Positions 51,548-60,375 of a stretch of DNA of 64,000 nt are shown here, one piece after another. Every line of letters begins with the position of its first letter. Within the stretch, counting starts at the first letter, position 1. Under the pieces are notes generated by a model. It worked only from the letters and a program-made list of their open reading frames with translations. It searched no databases and was not told the origin of the DNA. Source of the DNA: Polaromonas sp. (GTDB taxonomy: Bacteria > Pseudomonadota > Gammaproteobacteria > Burkholderiales > Burkholderiaceae_C); NCBI RefSeq assembly GCF_029945685.1, contig NZ_JAQSDA010000013.1, positions 1 through 64,000 on the forward strand. Reading direction: 5' to 3'. The position numbers were made by a program, and so were the translations under genes.

Positions 51548-52287
51548 GATATACCAGCCCCGACCTGCTCGAGCACCTGGCGTCGGCCTACGTGCTGGGC
51601 ACCTTGAGCGGTGGCGCGCGCCGCCGCTTTGAACGCCTGCAGCGCGAGCGTGCCGATGTGTGCGTGCGCGTCACGCAGTGGGAGTCGCGGCTGGGCCAGC
51701 TCGCCGTGTCGGTGCCGGTACACAAACCCTCACCCAGGGTGTGGGCCGCGATCGCGGCGCGCACGCAACCAGCCAGGCCGCCACACGCAGCGCAGGCCAA
51801 AGCCGGCTGGCTGGGCTGGCTCAGACCCGCGGGCTTTGGTTTCGGTGGCCTCGCCGCCGGTGTGATGGCTGCCAGCGTTTTGTTTGTGACGGCACCGGGC
51901 CTCTTCATGTCCAGCGACCAGATCGCCATGCGCACCGGCGAAAAACTGCCGCAAAGTTATGTGGGCCTCCTAACGGATGCCCAGGGCAACGGCAAGCTGC
52001 TGGTCAGCTCGCTGCGCCACGGCAGAACCATGACGGTCAAGGTCATCGGACCGATCACGCCGCCGGCCGGGGGCACGCTGGTGCTGTGGGCGGTGCCGGC
52101 CAGCGGTCCGGCCTTTGCGCTGGGACCCGTGCCGACCAGCGGCTCGGCGGTATCCATGCTTCCCGACACCTCCGAGAAACTGCTGTCCAAGGTCGGCAAG
52201 CTGGTGGTGACGCTGGAAACAGATGCAGCGCCGGCCGCCCCGAGTGGCGCGGTGGTGTTCAGCGGCAATTGCGCGAAATTGTGGTGA
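51544..52287 (+). CDS. Membrane anti-sigma factor (RskA-like)
   Basis: A 247-residue single-pass protein: an N-terminal sigma-binding segment (SPDLLEHLASAYVLGTLSGGARRRFERLQ), one transmembrane helix (AGFGFGGLAAGVMAASVLFV) and a C-terminal anti-sigma-K-type beta domain (TVKVIGPITPPAGGTLVLWAVPASG). No zinc CxxC is present in the N-terminus. It holds the ECF factor at the membrane until a signal or proteolysis releases it. Confidence 0.9.
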   Translation: MRYTSPDLLEHLASAYVLGTLSGGARRRFERLQRERADVCVRVTQWESRLGQLAVSVPVHKPSPRVWAAIAARTQPARPPHAAQAKAGWLGWLRPAGFGFGGLAAGVMAASVLFVTAPGLFMSSDQIAMRTGEKLPQSYVGLLTDAQGNGKLLVSSLRHGRTMTVKVIGPITPPAGGTLVLWAVPASGPAFALGPVPTSGSAVSMLPDTSEKLLSKVGKLVVTLETDAAPAAPSGAVVFSGNCAKLW

Positions 52288-52466
52288 ACTGAAAAGTAGG
52301 GATTCGAAGCCTGGAACGTTTGTGACCGTTGCCTCGTTTGCAGATTGCTGTGGCCCGATGACAAATAATTTCAATTCGCCTTGCATCCGTTTCGCGGTTT
52401 CCCCCGTTTGTCCTAGGTGCTGAATCACAGCGCACGTCAACAACCGATATTTCAATGGAGCCCGAC

Positions 52467-52925
52467 ATGAACACACTGACCCTTCGCCAATTCATCGCCC
52501 TGCCCATCCTGGGCTTCGTCGTGGCCGGCGCTGCACTGGCCGCCGACTTCCAGGCCACCCCTGTGGAAAACGCACGCCTTGACGACTTTGCCGCAGGCAA
52601 AAAAGCCATGGACGCCAAGAAATGGGCCGAAGCTGCCAGCAGCTTCAGCAAGGTGGTCGCGCAAAACCCGAAGAATGCCGACGCCTACAACTACCTCGGT
52701 TATTCGAACCGCTGGCTGGGCAAATACGACGAGGCCTTTGCCGCCTACAACAATGCGCTGACGCTGGATCCGAAACACCGCGGCGCGCTGGAATACTCGG
52801 GCATTGCCTACCTGAAGACCGGCCAGAAAGCCCAGGCAGAAGCCCAGCTCGCCAGGCTGCAGGCCATCTGCGCCAGCTGCGAGGAAACCGCCGACCTGGC
52901 CAAAGCCATCGCGGCCGCCAAATAG
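52467..52925 (+). CDS. Secreted TPR-repeat protein
   Basis: A 152-residue protein with a signal peptide (FIALPILGFVVAGAALAA) and two or three tetratricopeptide motifs: KWAEAASSFSKVVAQNPKNADAYNYLGYS, GKYDEAFAAYNNALTLDPKHRGALEYSGIAYLKTG. It is probably a periplasmic protein-interaction factor. ATG 52467 follows GGAG. It is 179 bases downstream of the anti-sigma gene, far enough to have its own promoter. Confidence 0.85.
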   Translation: MNTLTLRQFIALPILGFVVAGAALAADFQATPVENARLDDFAAGKKAMDAKKWAEAASSFSKVVAQNPKNADAYNYLGYSNRWLGKYDEAFAAYNNALTLDPKHRGALEYSGIAYLKTGQKAQAEAQLARLQAICASCEETADLAKAIAAAK

Positions 52926-53032
52926 CCGCGGGTGAAACGGCCTGGCCACCGCGCCGGGCCGCCGCAGGCCTGCCGTTGACACAAGCTTGCTTGAAACTTA
53001 CATTGAAGCCTCTGCACTCTGCAGGAGGCTTT

Positions 53033-53335
53033 ATGGCGCTCCCCACGACATCCGCGCAGCAACCCGCCCTCACCTTGCTGGAGTTGCAGCGCATCAAGCA
53101 GTGGCATCTGGCGCACAAGGACACGCGCCCACTGGAATACCAGGTGTGGGACGCAGTATTGACACTGTGGATCATGGGCTGGGTCGGGTGGCTGCCGGCC
53201 TTTGCACTGGAGGTGCCGCTGGCCTATCCATTCTGTGTGTTGGGCATGGCCACGCCGCAGCTGTACGTGCGCTGGCGCGCCCGCGCCCATGACCGGTGCC
53301 GTCTCAGGTGTGACTGGCTGGAACCGGCGCGCTGA
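53033..53335 (+). CDS. Small membrane hypothetical protein
   Basis: A 100-residue protein with a strong ribosome site (AGGAGG five bases before the ATG). Two hydrophobic segments (VLTLWIMGWVGWLPAFAL and VPLAYPFCVLGMATPQLYV) suggest a small inner-membrane protein; the C-terminus is Arg-rich and probably cytoplasmic. No known family recognised. It ends 15 bases before the crotonase-like gene. Confidence 0.7.
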   Translation: MALPTTSAQQPALTLLELQRIKQWHLAHKDTRPLEYQVWDAVLTLWIMGWVGWLPAFALEVPLAYPFCVLGMATPQLYVRWRARAHDRCRLRCDWLEPAR

Positions 53336-53350
53336 TTTACATTGGCAGGC

Positions 53351-54196
53351 ATGAACCCACTGACCTGCTTTTCCCTGTCGATCACCGACCACATCGCCCA
53401 CCTGGTGCTGAACCGCCCCGAGGTCATGAACACCATGCACCCGACCTTCTGGCGCGAGCTCGATGAAGTGCTCACCCAGATCCAAAAGGCAGGTGACGCG
53501 CGCGTGCTGGTGATCTCCAGCACCGGCAAACATTTCAGCGCCGGCATGGCGCTCGAAACATTTTCGGGCGCCATTGCGATGGACGACCAGAGCCCCGAAG
53601 GCCGTGCGGCCATCTTCGACATGCTCGGTGACATGCAGGCCACCTTCACCAAACTCGAAACCCTGCGCATTCCGGTGATCGCCGCGATCCAGGGCGGCTG
53701 CATAGGTGGCGCCGTGGACATGGTGACGGCCTGTTGCCTGCGCTACGCGACGGCTGATGCCTTTTTCTGCATCCAGGAAATCAACATTGGCATGGTGGCC
53801 GACGTCGGCACCCTGCAGCGCCTGCCCAAGCTGGTGCCGCTGGCCGTGGTCAAGGAGCTGGCCTACACCGGCCGCCGGCTCAGTGCCGCCAAAGCGCTGG
53901 GTTACGGCCTGGTCAACGAGGTATTTGAGTCATCCGACGCCATGCTGGCCGGTGCCTTGTTGTGCGCCAAAGAAATTGCCAGCAAGCCGCCGGTCGCCAT
54001 CTGGGGCACCAAGCAGGCCATCCACTACACCCGTGACCACTCGGTGGATGACGCGCTGAAACAAATGGGCTGGCTGCAGGGCGCGATCTGGAGCAACCAG
54101 CATGTGCGCGAAGCAGTGACGGCCATGAAGGAAAAGCGCGCCGGCGAGTTCGCAGGCCTGTCCCCGCTCCAGAGTTTCAAGGAAATCGGTCTCTAG
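53351..54196 (+). CDS. Crotonase-family protein, dienoyl-CoA isomerase (ECH1)-like
   Basis: A 281-residue crotonase-fold enzyme. The oxyanion-hole segment HFSAGMALETF and the block GGCIGGAVDMVTACCLRY...EINIGMVADVGTLQRLPKL resemble Delta3,5-Delta2,4-dienoyl-CoA isomerase (ECH1), with the three acidic positions (the Asp in AVDM, the Glu in QEIN and the Asp in VADVG) kept. It would act in beta-oxidation of unsaturated fatty acids. ATG 53351 is preferred to an upstream TTG. Confidence 0.85.
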   Translation: MNPLTCFSLSITDHIAHLVLNRPEVMNTMHPTFWRELDEVLTQIQKAGDARVLVISSTGKHFSAGMALETFSGAIAMDDQSPEGRAAIFDMLGDMQATFTKLETLRIPVIAAIQGGCIGGAVDMVTACCLRYATADAFFCIQEINIGMVADVGTLQRLPKLVPLAVVKELAYTGRRLSAAKALGYGLVNEVFESSDAMLAGALLCAKEIASKPPVAIWGTKQAIHYTRDHSVDDALKQMGWLQGAIWSNQHVREAVTAMKEKRAGEFAGLSPLQSFKEIGL

Positions 54197-54239
54197 CCCT
54201 TATGGGGCGAGCGCAGACAGCTACTGATTAGATAGCAAA
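54195..54239 (-). repeat. R1 repeat after the crotonase gene
   Basis: Reverse orientation: AGCCCTTATGGGGCGAGCGC, then AGACAGCTACTGATTAGATA and GCAAA. It overlaps the crotonase stop codon by a base or two. Confidence 0.8.
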
Positions 54240-54290
54240 GGTGACGAAGCCCGTCATCCCGGCGTCGATCCAGGACCCATCGCGGCATGG

Positions 54291-54311
54291 ATTGCGGATC
54301 AGGTCCGCAAT
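54291..54311. repeat. REP-like hairpin repeat, copy 2
   Basis: The arms ATTGCGGA and TCCGCAAT pair perfectly over a 5-base loop; it is framed by CATGG and GACA like the copy at 28576, with paired changes in the stem. Confidence 0.6.
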
Positions 54312-54325
54312 GACAGATACCAAGC

Positions 54326-55153
54326 CTACTGCCGCGCCGTGCGGATATTCGGCGGCAGCGCCTGCGGGTAACTCGTGCGAAACGGGTTGATGTCCAGCCC
54401 GCCGCGCCGCGTGTAACGCGCGTAGACCGACAGCTTGAGCGGCCGGCAGCGCGTCCAGATGTCCATGAAGATGCGCTCGACACACTGCTCGTGGAACTCG
54501 TTGTGGTTGCGAAAACTCACGATGTATTGCAGCAGACCCTCCTGGTCAATGGGCGCGCCTTCATACCTGATCTGCACGCTGCCCCAGTCGGGCTGGCCGG
54601 TCACCAGGCAGTTGCTCTTGAGCAGGTTTGACACCAGGGTCTCGCTGACCGGGGGTTCTTCGTGGTCCGCAAACAGCAGCTCGGGCGCCGGCGTGTAGTG
54701 CTGGCATTCGACGTCGAGCCGGTCCAGGTTCAGGCCATCGAGCTCGTGCACCGGCTCCTGGTCGAACAGCTCCGGCCCCAAGGTCTTGACCCCCACGCCC
54801 GCACCCACGGCAGCATTGAGGTCGGCGCGGATGCGCTCGCGCACTTCACGTGCGTCCGCAAAGCGCGTGTTGTTGAAACTGTTGAGGTAAAGCTTGAAGG
54901 ACTTGCTCTCGACGATGTTGGGCGACTCGCAGGGCACGGTGATGTGCGCCAGCGCCACCTGTGGCTTGCCGCGCAGGTTCAGCCAGCTCAGCTCGAACAC
55001 GGTCCACATGTCGGCGCCAAAAAAGGGCGGGTTCTCGCCCAGGCCCAGTTCCTCGCGCTTGACCGCGCGAGGGATGGGAAACAGCAGCGAAGCGTCGTAC
55101 TGGTCGATGTAGGGCGTGGGTTTGCCCAGCTGGGATTGGTCGGGGGTGTTCAT
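54326..55153 (-). CDS. queF: NADPH-dependent 7-cyano-7-deazaguanine reductase
   Basis: A 275-residue, long-form QueF that reduces preQ0 to preQ1 in queuosine biosynthesis. Clear segments: [18 protein letters not shown], the catalytic-Cys block [39 protein letters not shown], and the duplicated T-fold half with [17 protein letters not shown]. The start at 55153 overlaps the stop of the upstream alpha/beta hydrolase gene (ATGA), so both are cotranscribed. No other queuosine gene is adjacent. Confidence 0.96.
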   Translation of the reverse strand: MNTPDQSQLGKPTPYIDQYDASLLFPIPRAVKREELGLGENPPFFGADMWTVFELSWLNLRGKPQVALAHITVPCESPNIVESKSFKLYLNSFNNTRFADAREVRERIRADLNAAVGAGVGVKTLGPELFDQEPVHELDGLNLDRLDVECQHYTPAPELLFADHEEPPVSETLVSNLLKSNCLVTGQPDWGSVQIRYEGAPIDQEGLLQYIVSFRNHNEFHEQCVERIFMDIWTRCRPLKLSVYARYTRRGGLDINPFRTSYPQALPPNIRTARQ

Positions 55154-56055
55154 GATGCGGCCTCCGCAGCCTTGAGATGGGGAATCAGCGGCTCGAGCAG
55201 GCGTTCAACCACGCCCTTGGGCAGGTCGTGGCCCATGCCCTCAATGCCGACCAGGCGGGCGCCGTGGATGCGCCGCGCGGTGTCTTCACCGCAGGCAAAC
55301 GGCACCAGCGGGTCGGCCTTGCCGTGCACCACCAGGGTGGGCACACGCAGGTCTGCCAGTTCGGCGGCGCGGCGCTTGTCGGCAACGATGGCCACCATCT
55401 GGCGCAGGACACCTGCCGGATGAAAACTGCGCTGCGCCGCAACGGTGATGCGCTCTCGCAATTCGGCGTCATCCACCGGAAAGCCCGGGCTGCCAATCGC
55501 CTTGAAAAGCCTGACGTAGTGGTCGGTCACCGAGGAAATATCTTTGCCCGCGGGGCGACTCAGCAGCACACGCATGACGCGTGGGTGGGCCTGCGGCAAA
55601 CCACGCGCACCACTGGAACTCATGACACTGGTCAGGCTCAACACACGCTCCGGCGCCGCCAGCGCCACCCGCTGCGCAATCATGCCGCCCATGCTGACAC
55701 CCACCACATGCGCCTTTTGGACGCCCAGCGCGTCAAGCACGGCCAGCGCATCGGTCGCCATGTCGTGCAGCGCATAAGGTGCCTTCACCGCGAGGCCCAG
55801 CTTGTACTTGATGCTCGCCCACACCAGATTGGGCTGGCCCAGGTGGTCGAATTTCTGCGACAGCCCGATGTCGCGGTTGTCCAGGCGGATCACGCGGTAG
55901 CCGGCGTCCACCAGCGCCTGCACCATGGCCGGCGGCCAGGCCACCAGCTGCATGCCCAGGCCCATGATGAGCAGCACCGCCGGACGCGGCTGCGCGCCGG
56001 TACCGGGACCCGAATCCTCGACTTCGATGTTTATGCCGTTTGCTTTTATTTTCAT
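55150..56055 (-). CDS. Alpha/beta hydrolase
   Basis: A 301-residue hydrolase. [14 protein letters not shown] leads into the fold; [15 protein letters not shown] holds the oxyanion region, [14 protein letters not shown] the nucleophile elbow (Ser), [11 protein letters not shown] the acid and MGHDLPKG the His. The substrate is not predictable; similar proteins are esterases or lactonases. It is translationally coupled to queF (ATGA). The ATG at 56055 fits the family N-terminus; the open frame upstream of it is repeat-like sequence. Confidence 0.9.
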   Translation of the reverse strand: MKIKANGINIEVEDSGPGTGAQPRPAVLLIMGLGMQLVAWPPAMVQALVDAGYRVIRLDNRDIGLSQKFDHLGQPNLVWASIKYKLGLAVKAPYALHDMATDALAVLDALGVQKAHVVGVSMGGMIAQRVALAAPERVLSLTSVMSSSGARGLPQAHPRVMRVLLSRPAGKDISSVTDHYVRLFKAIGSPGFPVDDAELRERITVAAQRSFHPAGVLRQMVAIVADKRRAAELADLRVPTLVVHGKADPLVPFACGEDTARRIHGARLVGIEGMGHDLPKGVVERLLEPLIPHLKAAEAAS

Positions 56056-56104
56056 CTGGTGATTATGTCCACCTCTGCCGGAACGCGGTAGACGGATGCC
56101 CCCA

Positions 56105-56153
56105 GCAGGGGCCGCGGAACTGGCTTTGCCAGGCCGCAGGGGCCGTCCCCTGC
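56105..56153. repeat. GC-rich repeat and hairpin between P4H-like and hydrolase genes
   Basis: GCAGGGGCCG occurs twice (56105-56114 and 56136-56145), and the second copy forms a hairpin GCAGGGG/CCCCTGC (56136-56142 with 56147-56153). It is similar in style to other dispersed GC-rich repeats in this window, though its family is uncertain. It could end transcription of the upstream P4H-like gene. Confidence 0.4.
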
Positions 56154-56195
56154 AAGGGGAGAGGAGGCTACACGAAGTGAGCCTCAACAGGGGTG

Positions 56196-57026
56196 TTAAA
56201 CAAATTCATGCTCACGAAGCCACTTGGTGGCCACCCACTTTTCTCCGGCCAGGACCGGCGCGCCGCCATGCAGGCTGAGCGTGGACGCATCCGGCTGGTC
56301 GTAGCTGAAAAAAACCGCGTGGCCGCGCTGCGGCAGCACTTCCAGCCCGATGTCCGGAAACACCGTGGCGCCGCCTGCTTCGGGTTCGCCGAGGTAAAGA
56401 ATCAGCGTGCCCACCCGCTGTCCGCCGCGCGCCAGGATGGACGCCGTGCCGGGTTCGGCGGGATCGAAATAATCGTGATGCGGCTTGTACTCGGCGCCAG
56501 GCAGGTACTGCAGCACCTGCAGGCCTTCGCCGTTTTCAAGCGGCCAGTCCAGCAGCCGGGCGATACGCGCCTCGATGCGTTTGACAAGCTCGTTCTCGCC
56601 GCGCGTGAAAAACATGCCACGACTGGTGCGGTCGTCGTTCAGTTCTTCGCCGCCGGTCTTGACCGCCACCGTCAGCGAACGCGACATGCGCGGCCTGGCG
56701 GCCGCCATCAGCGCGTCACATTCGTCCTCACTGAGCAGGTTGCCGAACACCACGATGTGCGGCTGGCGCATCCGCATCAGCACATCGACCTGCCGGTCGC
56801 CGGCATCGAGCCGCAATGCCGCACCGATGGCAGGCCGCGGCACCGGCACACCGGGCGGCATCTGCAGCGTCGCGGCGAGTACTTCGCGGGCCACGTCGGC
56901 CAGCCAACCCGCAGTGCGCAGGGCCTTGAGGATGGTGGGCACCGTGTGACCCAGGGCGGCCTGGGCACGCACCCAGGCCTGCACCTCGGGCGTCACATGC
57001 TGGGGCTGGACCTGGTAGTCGCGCAT
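56196..57026 (-). CDS. Prolyl 4-hydroxylase-like 2-oxoglutarate/Fe(II) oxygenase
   Basis: A 276-residue protein with a C-terminal double-stranded beta-helix domain. Iron ligands appear in YKPHHDYFDP (His-x-Asp) and STLSLHGGAPV (distal His), followed by the 2-oxoglutarate-binding Lys in GEKWVATKW. The N-terminal ~80 residues are helical and include AALGHTVPTILKALRTAGW. In bacteria such P4H-like enzymes hydroxylate proteins such as EF-Tu; the substrate here is unknown. ATG 57026 is preferred; a GTG at 57035 would add three residues. It follows yaaA by 14 bases. Confidence 0.88.
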   Translation of the reverse strand: MRDYQVQPQHVTPEVQAWVRAQAALGHTVPTILKALRTAGWLADVAREVLAATLQMPPGVPVPRPAIGAALRLDAGDRQVDVLMRMRQPHIVVFGNLLSEDECDALMAAARPRMSRSLTVAVKTGGEELNDDRTSRGMFFTRGENELVKRIEARIARLLDWPLENGEGLQVLQYLPGAEYKPHHDYFDPAEPGTASILARGGQRVGTLILYLGEPEAGGATVFPDIGLEVLPQRGHAVFFSYDQPDASTLSLHGGAPVLAGEKWVATKWLREHEFV

Positions 57027-57040
57027 GGGGAACACAGGCC

Positions 57041-57817
57041 TCAGCCGGCCTGCTGGCGGCGGAACACCAGCCGGTCCGGCCCGGACACCGCCGGTGCAAA
57101 CCGGTAACCTTCGGCGTCAAAGCCTTCGAGCTTCTTGACGGTGACGAGCTTCCTCTCGATCGCGTAACGCACCATCAGGCCGCGCGCGCGTTTGGCATGG
57201 AAGCTGATGATCTTGTACTTGCCGCCCTTGAACTCCTCAAAGACACAGCTGACCACGCGGGCTTTCAGGGCCCGGCGGTCCACCGCCTTGAAATACTCTT
57301 CACTGGCCAGGTTGACGATGACCGGCGAGGTGTCGGCGGCCGCACGCGCATTGAGGTAGTCGGCAATCTGCGCGCCCCAGAACTGATAGAGATTGTTGCC
57401 CTGCGCCGTGGCCAGCCGCGTGCCCATCTCCAGGCGGTAGGGCTGCATCAGGTCCAGCGGACGCAACACACCGTACAGACCGCTCAGGATGCACAGGTGC
57501 GCCTGTGCCCAGTCGAGATCCGCTGCCTTCAGGCTTCTGGCGTCCAGGCCCTCGTAGACATCACCGTTGAAGGCCAGCACCGCCTGCTTGGCATTGTTGA
57601 CACTGGCCTTCGGCGACCAGGCCTGGTAACGCGCCACATTGAGACCAGCCAGCGTGTCCGACAGCGACATCAGCTCGCTGACCTGGGCCGGGGTTTTCTC
57701 CCTGAGCACCTTGATCAGCTCGGCAGACTGTTTGACGAACAGCGGTGCGGTGTGCGTGGCGACCTGCGGCGGCGTGGCGAAATCCAGCGATTTCGCCGGC
57801 GAGAGTAAAAACAGCAT
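57041..57817 (-). CDS. yaaA: Peroxide stress protein YaaA (DUF328/UPF0246)
   Basis: A 258-residue YaaA-family protein: MLFLLSPAKSLDFATP, GDVYEGLDARSL, HLCILSGLYGVLRPLDLMQPYRLEMG and IISFHAKRARGLMVRY. In E. coli YaaA lowers intracellular free iron and limits Fenton damage during peroxide stress. It lies next to the Rbr/Fe-S/DUF3501 oxidative-stress module, a consistent context. The ATG at 57817 begins the family sequence. Confidence 0.93.
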   Translation of the reverse strand: MLFLLSPAKSLDFATPPQVATHTAPLFVKQSAELIKVLREKTPAQVSELMSLSDTLAGLNVARYQAWSPKASVNNAKQAVLAFNGDVYEGLDARSLKAADLDWAQAHLCILSGLYGVLRPLDLMQPYRLEMGTRLATAQGNNLYQFWGAQIADYLNARAAADTSPVIVNLASEEYFKAVDRRALKARVVSCVFEEFKGGKYKIISFHAKRARGLMVRYAIERKLVTVKKLEGFDAEGYRFAPAVSGPDRLVFRRQQAG

Positions 57818-57900
57818 GGTCCCTGGGGGTGAAGTAAAGCCAGACCCGACTTTACGACAGCCGGCCGCGGCCGGACGCCGCGACGCAGAATAAGCCCGGC

Positions 57901-58491
57901 TCAGCGCAGGTCGCTGGCCAACGAGGCCAGAGACTCGGCGGGAATCGTCACATGCGCCGGGTAGTGGGTATGGTCGCAGCCCAGCTTCACGCCGGCGCCG
58001 GCCTTGACCGCCGCGCACATGGCCGGGCTGAGCTCAAAACGCACAAAATGCACGGCCGAGGTTTTCTCGTCGTTTTCCCTGGCCATGTCTTCGTCGGCAA
58101 TCGCGTACACGCGCGGGTGGCCTTCGACTTCGACAAACAGCCGGTCTTCCACGCCGATCAACCGGGCCAGCTCGCGCTTGCGCTCGTTGATGTCGGGGTA
58201 CTCCAGCATCACGGTGGCCTTCCAGTTGCTGCCGTCGGGCACCAGGGGCGCATAAGCCTCGATCTCCTGGTTGATGCCTTCTTCCTCGAAAATTTTCTCG
58301 ATGCGCAGCATTTCCTGGATCTGGTAACGGATGCTGGTCTCGCTTTCGAACTGCACGTTGATGTGCTCCCCCAGGCGCACGCTGCGCAGGCGGCGGTGCG
58401 CCATGATGGCGGCCTTGTTGTCCTTGCGGTACCTGCTGTAGGCCTCCAGGGTCATGAGGCTGTCGGCGGTGATTTTTCCGGTGACTTGCAT
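57901..58491 (-). CDS. DUF3501 family protein
   Basis: A 196-residue cytoplasmic protein of the DUF3501 family: ITADSLMTLEAYSRYRKDNKAAIMAHRRLRSVRLGEH, QIQEMLRIEKIFEEEGI, YPDINERKRELARLIGVEDRLFVEV and VHFVRFEL. Function unknown, but the family occurs together with an Hdr/GlpC-like Fe-S protein and a rubrerythrin, as here. It follows the Fe-S gene by 17 bases. Confidence 0.9.
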   Translation of the reverse strand: MQVTGKITADSLMTLEAYSRYRKDNKAAIMAHRRLRSVRLGEHINVQFESETSIRYQIQEMLRIEKIFEEEGINQEIEAYAPLVPDGSNWKATVMLEYPDINERKRELARLIGVEDRLFVEVEGHPRVYAIADEDMARENDEKTSAVHFVRFELSPAMCAAVKAGAGVKLGCDHTHYPAHVTIPAESLASLASDLR

Positions 58492-58508
58492 AAACGACTC
58501 CTTCGTGG

Positions 58509-59858
58509 CTACTTCAGTCCGTAGGCGGTGCGGACCAGGGTCAGCGGGTGTTTTAGCAAAGGCGCGCCAAGCTGGTTGACGTCAAAACCCTGGGCAATGT
58601 GATGGCCGCCCAGGGGACAGTCGCTGCTGATCACATCGGGCAGGCCGCCATCCTTGTGGCTGGCCATGGCCTTGAACAGCGGCTTGCCGATTTTCATGGC
58701 CTGCTGGTGGTAAGGCACTTTCACGCCGAAGGTGCCGGCGTGGCCCGAGCAGCGCTCGTGGGTGTGCACGCTGGTGCCCGGCACCATCTTGAGCATTTCC
58801 TCGGTTTTCTTGCCGATGTTCTGCACCCGGCCGTGGCAGGGAATCTGGTAACTGATCTTGCCGAGTGGCACCGGAAATTCGGTCTTGAGCAGGCCGTCGC
58901 GCTTGCGCGCCATCAGGTATTCGAACGGGTCCCACATGTGTTCCTTGACCAGTTGCACCTCAGCGTCGTCGGGATACATCAGCGGGATCTCCTGCTTGAA
59001 CATCAGCGTGCAGCTCGGCACAGCGCTCAGGATGGCAAAGCCGTCCCGCGCGTATTTGACCAGCACCGGGATGTTGGCTTCCTTGCTTTCATTGACCGAA
59101 TCGAGGTCGCCAAGCTCCAGCTTGGGCATGCCACAACATTTTTCCTTCTCGACCAGCACATAGGGCACCTCGTTGTGGTCCAGCACCTTGAGCAGGTCGT
59201 GGCCGATGCCGGGCTCGTTGTAGTTGATGTAGCAGGTGGAATAAATCACCACCTTGCCGGGTGTCTTCGCACCGTCTTTGACCGGATGCGGTGGCGACTC
59301 GGGTGCGCCGGAGCGGAATTTCTTCGTCGCCAGTTCGGGCAACCAGGCGTTTTTGTCCACGCCCAGCACTTTTTCCATCACCACGCGGGCCGGCTTGGTC
59401 CTGTTGACCGCATTGGCGACCTGGACCACGATGGGAATGCCGGCAAACTGGCCATGCACGTCGGTGGACGACAGAAACCTTTCGCCCAGACCCACCTCGC
59501 CCTTCTTGAACTTGATCGCCTTGGCGCGCAGCATGGTGTGCGGAAAGTCGAGGTTGAACTGGTGCGGCGGCACATAGGGGCACTTGGTCATGTAGCAAAG
59601 GTCGCACATGTAGCACTGGTCGACCACCTTCATGTAGTCCTTTTTGTCCACCCCATCGACCTCACCCGTCTTGCTCCCGTCAACCAGGTCAAACAGCGTG
59701 GGGAAGGCCCCACACAGACTCACGCAGCGCCGGCAGCCATGGCAGATATCGAAGATGCGCTCCATCTCGTGAAAGGTCGCCTCCTCGTTGTAATAGTCCG
59801 GGTTCTTCCAGTCGATCGCGTGACGCGTGGGTGCCTGCAGATTGCCTTCTGTAGCCAT
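58509..59858 (-). CDS. Fe-S oxidoreductase, HdrD/GlpC-like
   Basis: A 449-residue protein with N-terminal ferredoxin-type clusters (DICHGCRRCVSLC, then DQCYMCDLCYMTKCPYVPP) and a C-terminal CCG-type domain (EKEKCCGMPKLELGDLD, and CHGRVQ/HERCSGHAGTFG), as in heterodisulfide reductase HdrD and glycerol-3-phosphate dehydrogenase GlpC. It probably passes electrons to or from a diiron partner such as the adjacent rubrerythrin. It is the middle gene of a three-gene operon. Confidence 0.9.
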   Translation of the reverse strand: MATEGNLQAPTRHAIDWKNPDYYNEEATFHEMERIFDICHGCRRCVSLCGAFPTLFDLVDGSKTGEVDGVDKKDYMKVVDQCYMCDLCYMTKCPYVPPHQFNLDFPHTMLRAKAIKFKKGEVGLGERFLSSTDVHGQFAGIPIVVQVANAVNRTKPARVVMEKVLGVDKNAWLPELATKKFRSGAPESPPHPVKDGAKTPGKVVIYSTCYINYNEPGIGHDLLKVLDHNEVPYVLVEKEKCCGMPKLELGDLDSVNESKEANIPVLVKYARDGFAILSAVPSCTLMFKQEIPLMYPDDAEVQLVKEHMWDPFEYLMARKRDGLLKTEFPVPLGKISYQIPCHGRVQNIGKKTEEMLKMVPGTSVHTHERCSGHAGTFGVKVPYHQQAMKIGKPLFKAMASHKDGGLPDVISSDCPLGGHHIAQGFDVNQLGAPLLKHPLTLVRTAYGLK

Positions 59859-59952
59859 GGTGTTGTCTCTACTTGTCGTGGGATTTAGGAAAGGGTTCGC
59901 GGAAAACCCTTTCGTAAATCGCTACGCCCGGGCGGGGTAGCGAGAGAGTGAA

Positions 59953-60375
59953 TCAATCCACCAGTTCAGCGAGCGCCTTGGTGTAGCGGTTCGCATGCGA
60001 ACGCTCGGCCTTGGCCAGCGTCTCGAACCAGTCGGCCACTTCGTCGTGACCTTCGTCACGTGCGGTTTTGGCCATGCCGGGGTACATGTCGGTGTACTCG
60101 TGGGTCTCGCCTGCGACGGCAGAGGCGAGGTTCTCGCGCGTGGCGCCGAAAGGCATGCCGGTGGCCGGGTCACCGCACTGCTCCAGCCATTCGAGGTGGC
60201 CGTGCGCGTGGCCGGTTTCGCCTTCCGCGGTGGAGCGGAACAGCGCCGCGACATCAGGCTGGCCTTCAACGTCAGCCTTGTTTGCAAAATACAGGTAACG
60301 GCGGTTGGCCTGTGATTCACCGGCAAATGCGGCCTTCAGGTTTTCTTCCGTCCTGGAGCCTTTGAGAGCAGCCAT
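59953..60375 (-). CDS. Rubrerythrin-type diiron protein (no rubredoxin domain)
   Basis: A 140-residue four-helix ferritin-like protein. Iron ligands are in TEENLKAAFAGESQANRRYLYFA (E), STAEGETGHAHGHLEWLEQC (ExxH) and SAVAGETHEYTDMYPGMAKTARDEGH (E, E, then the ligand in RSHANRY). The C-terminal rubredoxin domain of classic rubrerythrin is absent. It likely reduces hydrogen peroxide, receiving electrons from the next gene's Fe-S protein. A Fur-like box lies 146 bases upstream. Confidence 0.93.
   Translation of the reverse strand: MAALKGSRTEENLKAAFAGESQANRRYLYFANKADVEGQPDVAALFRSTAEGETGHAHGHLEWLEQCGDPATGMPFGATRENLASAVAGETHEYTDMYPGMAKTARDEGHDEVADWFETLAKAERSHANRYTKALAELVD

Noticed and set aside
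52315..52345. Possible ECF-type promoter (GGAACG, ~15 bases, TCGTTT) before the TPR gene
   Set aside because: The match to ECF consensus is weak and I found no equivalent upstream of the sigma gene itself, so it is not reported as a site.
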